DNA from: an uncultured Eubacteriales bacterium
GTDB taxonomy: Bacteria; Bacillota; Clostridia; Lachnospirales; Lachnospiraceae
NCBI GenBank assembly: GCA_949294665.1
Contig: CASFID010000012.1
Span: forward strand, 1-61,079
Length of the DNA: 61,079 bases
Direction: 5' to 3'
In this document: piece by piece, positions 54,816 through 61,079 of the stretch
Layout: each line of letters opens with the position of its first letter
How positions within the stretch are numbered: the first letter of the stretch is position 1
Made by a program: the position numbers and the translations under genes
Notes under the pieces: model-generated
What the model was told of the DNA's origin: nothing
What the model saw: only the letters and a program-made list of their open reading frames with translations
The model's database searches: none

Positions 54816-54850
54816 ACCGCGGAAGAAATGTTCTTCCGCGGTATTTTTTT
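54816..54850 (+). terminator. intrinsic terminator after rplL
   Basis: Arms 54816-54827 and 54831-54842 pair perfectly over twelve bases with a three-base loop, then seven T. Confidence 0.95.
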
Positions 54851-54935
54851 GCGACAGTGGACCGGATGAATTTATTTGCGAGTGATATCGCGTTGACACA
54901 TAAAATGAATTTTTATTTCAATTTTTTAAAAATAT

Positions 54936-54965
54936 ATTGAACTATTATTTCAATTATTGTATAAT
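54936..54965 (+). promoter_or_regulatory. promoter and operator of the rpiR operon
   Basis: TTGAAC at 54937-54942, 17-base spacer, perfect TATAAT at 54960-54965. The inverted repeat ATTGAA-N7-TTCAAT (54936-54954) covers the -35 box and spacer; a further TTTCAAT half site is at 54916-54922. This is the likely binding site of the RpiR protein encoded next. Confidence 0.75.
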
Positions 54966-54988
54966 GCGGTCATGGGAGGAGGGAAGAC

Positions 54989-55846
54989 ATGACTCAGTTA
55001 AATGCAGGTTACCTGGCCAGATTCCAGAGTGTGAAAGCGAACCTCACGAAAAAGAATGAGAGAAAGATCTATGAGTTTATCGAGAAAAGCGGAAAAGAGA
55101 TCATTCACATGTCGATTGATGAGGCCGCGGAGGCGTGCCAGGTGAGCAAGGCTTCGATTGTAAGATTTGCCCAGAAACTCGGATACAAAGGGTATCAGGC
55201 AATGAAGATCAGTATTGCTCAGGAAACGATCGATCCGGAACAGCAGATCTACAGCCGGATGTCCAAGACGGATACGTTGCCTGCGATCGTGGATAAGATC
55301 ATAGAATCTCATGTGCAGTCGCTCAAAGCAACTTCGGAGATCCTTGACCGAAGCGAGATAGAAAAGGCTGTACAGATGATCCAGAACAGCGAGCATCTGC
55401 TCTTTTGCGGGATCGGAGGTTCGGGCAGCATCGCTCTGGACGGGCAGCACAAATTCATCAAGATCGGATATCTGGCGCTGGCATTTACAGACGGTAATAT
55501 GCAGGCGATGGCGGCGTCTGTACTGTCTGAGAAGGATGTGGTGATCGCTGTCTCGCATTCCGGCGCGTCTACGGATATCCTGAACGTGCTGGAAAATGCG
55601 AAGCAGGCAGGCGCGAAGACGATCGCGATCACAAATTACGGCAAGTCGCCGATTACGGAGATTGCGGACGTGGTGCTTTACACATCTTCAAGTGAGACTG
55701 CCTTTAACAGCGACGCGCTGTCGTCAAGGATCGCGGAGTTGTCGATTATTGACATGCTGTATGTGGGCGTTGCATTTAATAATTACGATGAATCTTATGC
55801 AAACATCGTAAAGACGAGAAATGCTCTCGACTCTACAAAAATCTGA
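54989..55846 (+). CDS. MurR/RpiR family transcriptional regulator
   Basis: 285 residues. N-terminal HTH (MSIDEAAEACQVSKASIVRFAQKLG, about 40-66) and C-terminal SIS sugar-phosphate-binding domain (LLFCGIGGSGSIALDG, IAVSHSGASTDIL). GGAGGAGGGAAG precedes the ATG. It leads an operon for sugar-acid use and probably controls it, sensing a phosphorylated intermediate. Confidence 0.95.
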   Translation: MTQLNAGYLARFQSVKANLTKKNERKIYEFIEKSGKEIIHMSIDEAAEACQVSKASIVRFAQKLGYKGYQAMKISIAQETIDPEQQIYSRMSKTDTLPAIVDKIIESHVQSLKATSEILDRSEIEKAVQMIQNSEHLLFCGIGGSGSIALDGQHKFIKIGYLALAFTDGNMQAMAASVLSEKDVVIAVSHSGASTDILNVLENAKQAGAKTIAITNYGKSPITEIADVVLYTSSSETAFNSDALSSRIAELSIIDMLYVGVAFNNYDESYANIVKTRNALDSTKI

Positions 55847-55869
55847 GAAAGGAGGAGAAAGAGAGGGAA

Positions 55870-57381
55870 ATGTTTTGCGGGATTGATCTTGGAACTTCAA
55901 GTGTCAAAGCAGCAGTGTATGATGAGACCGGCAAAACACTGGCATGTGCAAGACGTGAGTGCGAACTGGTGACGCCGAAAGCCGGCTGGTCAGAGCTTGA
56001 TCCGGAGGATTATCTGGATAAGCTGTACCAGGTTATTCGGGAAGCAGCGGAAAATTCCGGGCACAGTATCACGGCTATTGCGATCTCTTCACAGGCACAG
56101 GCGGTACTGCCCATCGATGAGAAAGGACAGCCGCTGTATAACATCATTGTCACGATGGACAGCCGTACCATTCCACAGTATATGTTCTGGAAAGAGAACT
56201 ATGATGAGGAGACAATGTACGGCAGGACGGGAAATACCTTCGGATCCATCTACACACTGAACAAAATCATGTGGCATAAGCAGAATCAGCCGGAAATCTA
56301 TAACAGGGCATGGAAATTCTGCTGCGTCCAGGACTATGCTGCGTATATGCTGACGGGGGAAGGCCCGTACACCGATTATTCCATTGCAGGGAGGACCATG
56401 ATGTTCTCGGTAAAGGAGCCGGTATGGGATGAAAAAGTTCTTGATATTGCAGGAATTGATGCGGGGAAATTGTCGACTCCCGTCCCATCGGTAACAGTAG
56501 TCGGAAAAATCAGAGACGATCTCAGGCAGACGCTCGGTCTGGATGAGTGTTGCGAGGTGGTGATCGGAGGACATGATCAGGCATGCGGAGCGATCGGGAG
56601 CGGTGTGGTAAAGCCGGGAATGCTGATGGACGCCTGCGGCACGGTAGATGCCATGGTAACCGTACTTCCGGGGATGGTCTTAAGTGAAAAGATGAGAAAA
56701 TACAGTCTTACCTGCTATCGTCATGCTGACACGTCCAATTATATCACAATGGCTATCAATACAAATGGCGGTCTGTTCCTTAAATGGTATAAAAATGTGC
56801 TGTATGACAGGAAACCGGAAGATGGAAAAGATATCTATACACAGATGATCGGGGAATGCCCCGACACGCCGGCGGATATCTATGTACTGCCTCATCTGGA
56901 AGGCGCCGGTACTCCGTATAATGATCCGGAATCATTGGCGGCAATTATCGGGCTGAAAGTCTGTCATACAAAAAAGGATATTACGAGAGCTGTGCTTGAT
57001 TCGCTTGCCTATGAGATGAAGTTGAATCTGGAGGCGCTGGAGAGCGCTACGAACTGCAGGATTAATGAGATCAGGATGATAGGCGGAGGAGCGAAGACTC
57101 CGAAGTGGGTTCAGATCAAAGCGGATATCTTTAATAAAAAGATTGTCACCCTGGAGACGGATGAAGCCGCATCGCTGGGAGCGGCTGTTATTGCGGCGGT
57201 TGCAAAAGGCTGCTATAAAAGTTTTGATGAAGCAATAAGCAATATGATACACATTAAGAAAATATATTATCCTGATATCCGGATGCAGAAAGAATATGGT
57301 GTAAGAGCATCCGAATACCAGGACATATATGAGGGACTAAAGAAAGTAAATCATAGAATCTCTAGCCGCACATTATTATAA
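55870..57381 (+). CDS. FGGY-family carbohydrate kinase (gluconate/xylulose kinase-like)
   Basis: 503 residues. It starts MFCGIDLGTSSVKAAVYDE, the family's phosphate 1 motif, and carries GGHDQACGAIGSG and IRMIGGGAKTPKWVQI. The neighbouring GntP permease suggests an aldonate such as gluconate as substrate, but xylulokinase-like features do not exclude others. AAGGAGG precedes the ATG. Second gene after the regulator. Confidence 0.88.
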   Translation: MFCGIDLGTSSVKAAVYDETGKTLACARRECELVTPKAGWSELDPEDYLDKLYQVIREAAENSGHSITAIAISSQAQAVLPIDEKGQPLYNIIVTMDSRTIPQYMFWKENYDEETMYGRTGNTFGSIYTLNKIMWHKQNQPEIYNRAWKFCCVQDYAAYMLTGEGPYTDYSIAGRTMMFSVKEPVWDEKVLDIAGIDAGKLSTPVPSVTVVGKIRDDLRQTLGLDECCEVVIGGHDQACGAIGSGVVKPGMLMDACGTVDAMVTVLPGMVLSEKMRKYSLTCYRHADTSNYITMAINTNGGLFLKWYKNVLYDRKPEDGKDIYTQMIGECPDTPADIYVLPHLEGAGTPYNDPESLAAIIGLKVCHTKKDITRAVLDSLAYEMKLNLEALESATNCRINEIRMIGGGAKTPKWVQIKADIFNKKIVTLETDEAASLGAAVIAAVAKGCYKSFDEAISNMIHIKKIYYPDIRMQKEYGVRASEYQDIYEGLKKVNHRISSRTLL

Positions 57382-57437
57382 TATGTCCTGAGGAAATGTT
57401 TGTCAAATTTTTTTCAATAGAATATCGTTTTTTGGGG

Positions 57438-57496
57438 GTAACAGCCGCAAGAAGCACGAAGTGCGGTTTTACGAACGACGCGGTCTGAACTGTTAC
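57438..57496. repeat. palindromic intergenic repeat, minimal inverted copy
   Basis: Seven-base perfect ends GTAACAG (57438-57444) and CTGTTAC (57490-57496). Read on the minus strand it contains the TCGTAAAACCGCACTTCGTGCTT module of the longer copies, without the second module. It lies between the kinase and the permease genes inside an operon. Confidence 0.8.
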
Positions 57497-57568
57497 ACTT
57501 TAAGGGACATAAGCGATTGATTTCTGTGATGCTTTCCGGGTGTATGCAAAAATCTGGAGGTATACATT

Positions 57569-58924
57569 ATGAGTGCATTAGGATTATCAATTAATCTGGC
57601 GATCGCAATTGCGATTATTCTGATATTAGTGTTGAAGGTTAAGGTAAACCCGACCATTGCCCTGATTGTGGCAAGTATCTATATGGGAATTGCGTGTCGG
57701 TTAGGTCTTACTACAACGGTTGAAGCTATTAACAGTGGGTTTGGAGATCTGATGGCATCTACCGGTCTTCCGATCGGTCTCGGAATTATGATGGGGCAGA
57801 TCCTTCAGGATTCCGGTGCAGCGGAATCTCTTGCAAGAGCAATATTGAAGGCGTTCCCCGGGAAAAAGGCTCCGTGGGCGCTTGGATTTACAGCATTCCT
57901 GTTGTCGATTCCTGTGTTTTTCGACGTGACATTTGTTATCCTTATTCCGCTGGGGATCGCTGTCGCAAAGCAGACAAAACGTCCGCTTCCGTACTTTGCC
58001 GGAGCGATCGCGATCGGAGGCGTCAGCTCGCAGACTTTTGTTCCGCCGACGCCGAATCCGCTTGCATCCGCAAGTATCCTGAATTTTGATCTTTCCTATA
58101 TTATTATTTTAGGTTTGATCGTAGGCGCGGTCGCCGCTGTATTTTCCATGTTTGTGTGGTTCAGGCTTCTGGACCGTCCGGGATTCTGGAATCCGGAAAA
58201 AGATACGACAGGTCTTCTTGATCTGAGCGGAGAAGGCGAGATCGAAGAAAAAGACCTTCCTACACCGTGGGCTGCCGTAATCCCAATCCTTCTGCCGGTA
58301 CTCTGCATCCTGATCGGATCATTCTGGCCGGTTGTGACGGGAAATGATGCTCCGGCATTCATCTCCTTCCTGTCTCAGAAGACGATAGCGATCCTTCTCG
58401 GACTGATCGCCGCATATCTGCTCCTTACAAAGAGAATGGGACTTCAGGCGATCGGAGATTCCGTGTCAGAGTCGCTGAAACAGGCCGGTATCGTGGTATT
58501 TATCACAGGTGCAGGCGGAGCGTTCGGATCGGTGATCCAGGCGACAAATATCGGCGAGGTTCTGATCGGAGGACTTACAGAAGGACAGTCTTCGACAATA
58601 CTGATCCTCTGTGTAACTTTCCTGATCGGTATGCTTTTCAGAGTCGCTCAGGGATCTGGAACAGTGGCTTCCATTACTGCGATGACGATCATGGCAACCG
58701 TGGCGCCGTCAGCCGGATGCCATCCGGTATATGTTGCGATTGCAGCGCTTGCAGGAGGTAACTTTATCGGTCATGTCAATGACTCGGGCTTCTGGGTAGT
58801 TGCAAACCTTTCCGGCGCGAGCGTGACAGGAGGACTGAAAACGTATACTTTGAATACTGTGACACTGATGGGAATGGCGTTTATTCTCTGTCTGATCGGT
58901 GCGACAGTGCTTCCGCTGGTATAA
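57569..58924 (+). CDS. GntP family sugar-acid permease
   Basis: 451 residues with about twelve hydrophobic segments, starting LSINLAIAIAIILILVLKVK. Motifs such as GLPIGLGIMMGQILQDSGAAE and GGNFIGHVNDSGFWVV match GntP transporters, proton symporters for gluconate and related acids. CTGGAGGTA precedes the ATG. Supplies the substrate for the FGGY kinase. Confidence 0.93.
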   Translation: MSALGLSINLAIAIAIILILVLKVKVNPTIALIVASIYMGIACRLGLTTTVEAINSGFGDLMASTGLPIGLGIMMGQILQDSGAAESLARAILKAFPGKKAPWALGFTAFLLSIPVFFDVTFVILIPLGIAVAKQTKRPLPYFAGAIAIGGVSSQTFVPPTPNPLASASILNFDLSYIIILGLIVGAVAAVFSMFVWFRLLDRPGFWNPEKDTTGLLDLSGEGEIEEKDLPTPWAAVIPILLPVLCILIGSFWPVVTGNDAPAFISFLSQKTIAILLGLIAAYLLLTKRMGLQAIGDSVSESLKQAGIVVFITGAGGAFGSVIQATNIGEVLIGGLTEGQSSTILILCVTFLIGMLFRVAQGSGTVASITAMTIMATVAPSAGCHPVYVAIAALAGGNFIGHVNDSGFWVVANLSGASVTGGLKTYTLNTVTLMGMAFILCLIGATVLPLV

Positions 58925-58987
58925 TCTGAAATCGGATATGCCGGGACAGTTTTGAATAGAAATACAGAGTTTTAGGAGGAATTTAAA

Positions 58988-59833
58988 ATGGCAATGTTAG
59001 GAAAAGAAATCAGGATGAGCAGGCTGGTGAATCCCAAAAGCAATAAAATGATGGCGATCACAGTTGATCATGCAATCTCAAGAGGAATCGCCAATATGAC
59101 AGGAATCCAGGATGTACAGTCTGCAATCGACAAAATCCTTCTCGGGAAACCGGATGCGATCACAATGACCAAGGGGATTGCCGAGCGGTGCATGTGGCAG
59201 CATGTGGGGGACCCGGCGTCGATCCTTTTGAAGATATCAAATCCTGCTCCGGCCAATCCGACAAGGGATGTAGTATTTGGCACTGTCGATGAAGCGATAC
59301 GCATGGGCGCGGACGGCGTATCTATGGGAGCGATCATGATGGGGGATTTCCAGGGAGACCAGATCGAAAAAGTCGGAATGATCGCTGAAGAGTGTACGCG
59401 CAAGGGTATGCCGCTGATCGGACATGTGTATCCCAAAGGCGAGAACGTGTCCATGGAAGACAGAACAGCATGGGAAAACATTGCATACTGTGTGCGGAGC
59501 GCGTGTGAACTTGGAATGGATATCGTTAAGACAACTTATACAGGGGATCCTGACTCTATGGCGAAGGTGGTATCCTGTGTGCCGTCATCTTTCCAGATCG
59601 TCATCCAGGGCGGCGATGCATGCCATACGCTGGACGATTATCTTCAGATGACGAGGGATGCCATGGACTGCGGCGTCGGAGGAGTAACGATGGGGCGTTT
59701 TGTATGGGACTACAGAGATGTTACCGCTCTTGTCGTTACACTGAGGTATATTATCCACGAAGGATACAGTGTGAAGGAGGCAAAAGAACTGCTTGCGCAG
59801 CTTGAAAATGATAAAAACTATGATGAATTCTGA
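58988..59833 (+). CDS. class I aldolase of the DeoC/LsrF (DhnA-type) family
   Basis: 281 residues, a TIM barrel. Schiff-base lysine K181 in DIVKTTYTG; the MAITVDHAISRG start and VIQGGDA phosphate-binding loop match the DhnA/LsrF-type fructose-bisphosphate aldolase superfamily. It probably cleaves a phosphorylated keto acid or ketose made by the kinase. Which one is unknown. TTAGGAGGAA precedes the ATG. Its stop overlaps or abuts the next gene. Confidence 0.85.
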   Translation: MAMLGKEIRMSRLVNPKSNKMMAITVDHAISRGIANMTGIQDVQSAIDKILLGKPDAITMTKGIAERCMWQHVGDPASILLKISNPAPANPTRDVVFGTVDEAIRMGADGVSMGAIMMGDFQGDQIEKVGMIAEECTRKGMPLIGHVYPKGENVSMEDRTAWENIAYCVRSACELGMDIVKTTYTGDPDSMAKVVSCVPSSFQIVIQGGDACHTLDDYLQMTRDAMDCGVGGVTMGRFVWDYRDVTALVVTLRYIIHEGYSVKEAKELLAQLENDKNYDEF

Positions 59834-59840
59834 ACAGAAA

Positions 59841-60806
59841 ATGAAAATAGTAGTATTGGATGGATACACGGAAAATCCGGGTGACTTGAGCTGGGAATCT
59901 CTGGAAAGGCTGGGAGAGCTTACCGTATATGACAGGACTTCTTATACAGAGTCCCCATTGATAGCGGAGCGCATCGGCGATGCGGAGATCGTGGTGGTCA
60001 ATAAAACGCCGGTCTCAAAAGAGACGATCGATAAATGCGGGAATATCAAATTGATCGCGGTTCTTGCAACAGGATATAATGTGATCGATTACATGTATGC
60101 GAAAGAGAAGGGGATTCCGGTCGTGAATGTACCGACTTACGGAACCCAGATTGTAGGGCAGTACGCCCTTGGGCTTCTTCTGGAGATATGCTCTCATTAT
60201 GGACATCATGATAAAACAGTCAAAGAAGGAAAATGGGAGAATAATAAGGACTGGTGTTACTGGGACTATCCTATGATCGAATTATATGGCAAAACAGCGG
60301 GGATTATCGGACTGGGAAGAATCGGTCAGGCCACGGCAAAACTTCTGAATGCCCTTGACATGAAAGTGCTCGCCTGTGACACGTATGAAAGCGAAGCGGG
60401 AAAAGAACTGGCAGAGTATGTAACCCTTGACGAACTTTTCGCCCGTTCCGACGTCATCTTTCTGCACTGTCCGCTGTTCCCGGATACAGAAGGGATCATC
60501 AATAAAGACAATATTGCGAAAATGAAAGATGGAGTGATCCTGATCAATAACAGCCGGGGGCAGCTTGTGGTGGAGCAGGATCTGGCAGACGCGTTGAACA
60601 GTGGAAAGATATATGCGGCCGGACTTGATGTTGTCTCGACCGAGCCGATCAGAGGAGACAATCCATTGCTCACGGCGAAAAACTGTCTGATCACACCTCA
60701 TATTTCCTGGGCGGCCCAGGCCTCAAGACAGCGGATCATGGATATCACCGCAGAGAATATCCGTTCTTTTCTTGAGGAAAATACAGTAAACTGTGTGAAT
60801 TCGTAG
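59841..60806 (+). CDS. D-2-hydroxyacid dehydrogenase (glycerate dehydrogenase-like)
   Basis: 321 residues. NAD-binding GIIGLGRIG, catalytic arginine in NNSRGQLVV and histidine in PHISWAA are those of D-isomer 2-hydroxyacid dehydrogenases. MKIVVLDGYTENPGDLSW is the usual start of the glycerate/hydroxypyruvate group, so I start at 59841; ATG 59823 overlapping the aldolase gene is possible. It may interconvert a 2-keto acid and its hydroxy acid in the pathway. Closes the operon, followed by a terminator. Confidence 0.9.
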   Translation: MKIVVLDGYTENPGDLSWESLERLGELTVYDRTSYTESPLIAERIGDAEIVVVNKTPVSKETIDKCGNIKLIAVLATGYNVIDYMYAKEKGIPVVNVPTYGTQIVGQYALGLLLEICSHYGHHDKTVKEGKWENNKDWCYWDYPMIELYGKTAGIIGLGRIGQATAKLLNALDMKVLACDTYESEAGKELAEYVTLDELFARSDVIFLHCPLFPDTEGIINKDNIAKMKDGVILINNSRGQLVVEQDLADALNSGKIYAAGLDVVSTEPIRGDNPLLTAKNCLITPHISWAAQASRQRIMDITAENIRSFLEENTVNCVNS

Positions 60807-60862
60807 AGCGGTGGCCCGGAGCAGGACAACCCGGACAATCGACATACGGTCGACGAATTTTG

Positions 60863-60897
60863 ATAAAAGCAGCGCTTTTTCGGGGCGCTGCTTTTAT
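60863..60897. terminator. bidirectional intrinsic terminator
   Basis: Arms 60865-60875 and 60885-60895 pair perfectly over eleven bases; A-rich on the left and TTTTATT on the right, so it can work on both strands and separates the dehydrogenase from a convergent gene. Confidence 0.85.
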
Positions 60898-60982
60898 TGC
60901 GCCTGTTCGTTTGCATTCATTTGACAATGGAAAAAATAACTTGAGTTTCCGCAAACTGCATTGAAAAGATAGATATGTCTTC

Positions 60983-61079
60983 CTAAAGTACCAATCTGCC
61001 GTTTTTTGAGAAATTCAGAATGGCAGCACCGAGAATAGAGGCACTTTTATAAGCCCCGCCGGAACCGGGCTTTGGGAGA
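60983..61079 (-). CDS. possible C-terminal end of a convergent gene (cut by window edge)
   Basis: On the minus strand an open frame enters from the window edge and stops at 60983. It encodes 31 residues, including PGSGGAYKSASILGAA and ending NGRLVL. No family is recognised. The composition looks protein-like and a two-way terminator lies downstream, which fits a convergent gene, but with so little sequence this is weak. Confidence 0.3.
   Translation of the reverse strand, partial: LPKPGSGGAYKSASILGAAILNFSKNGRLVL

Noticed and set aside
1-61079. tRNA, rRNA and CRISPR arrays
   Set aside because: I looked for cloverleaf-type TTCGA arms, rRNA segments and regularly spaced direct repeats and found none. 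A tRNA scan would be decisive; the only repeat family found is the dispersed palindromic one.

Overview
The window looks like a chromosomal segment of a Clostridia bacterium, most likely a Lachnospiraceae member. Reasons are the Gram-positive gene content (bL33-SecE-NusG-L11-L1, MurT/GatD, class B sortase, CIRCE-controlled Hsp20, DUF951 and DUF3842 proteins), strong AGGAGG-type ribosome binding sites, and sigma-A promoters with 17-18 bp spacers. Species cannot be named. Nearly all genes point to the right.

Region 1 (1-15785) is a visibly AT-rich defence island. It starts with the 5' end of an IS110-type transposase and gene debris. Then comes a small HTH protein followed by dptF-dptG-dptH and dndB-dndC-dndD-dndE-dndA: a complete DNA phosphorothioation (sulfur) modification and restriction system, including its own cysteine desulfurase. 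A perfect 19-bp-arm hairpin separates the restriction and modification halves.

Region 2 (15786-27900) returns to the GC-richer host style. It holds an HrcA/CIRCE-controlled small heat-shock protein, a DUF2798 membrane protein, a HAD phosphatase, and murT-gatD (lipid II amidation) running into an LRR protein, a VWA/metallopeptidase-like protein and a MoxR ATPase. A promoter-driven structured RNA resembling 6S RNA lies before a LUD protein, followed by a class B sortase, DUF951 and DUF3842.

Region 3 (27900-36400) is a nickel locus: larE-larB-larC for the nickel-pincer nucleotide cofactor, followed by a five-gene nickel/peptide-type ABC importer. No lactate racemase gene (larA) is present. Region 4 (36400-43610) is a sugar operon: FGGY kinase, class II aldolase, binding protein, two permeases and a ROK regulator, with paired operator palindromes at its promoter.

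Region 5 (43610-54860) is the ribosomal block rpmG-secE-nusG-rplK-rplA ... rplJ-rplL. Two hairpins resembling the 23S rRNA L1-binding site precede rplK and rplA, and an L10 leader with attenuator precedes rplJ. A complete Wadjet (JetABCD) plasmid-defence operon plus ridA sits between rplA and rplJ. Region 6 (54870-60806) is an RpiR-regulated sugar-acid operon: regulator, FGGY kinase, GntP permease, DeoC/LsrF-like aldolase and D-2-hydroxyacid dehydrogenase. A mosaic palindromic repeat family occurs at least four times between genes in regions 3-6.
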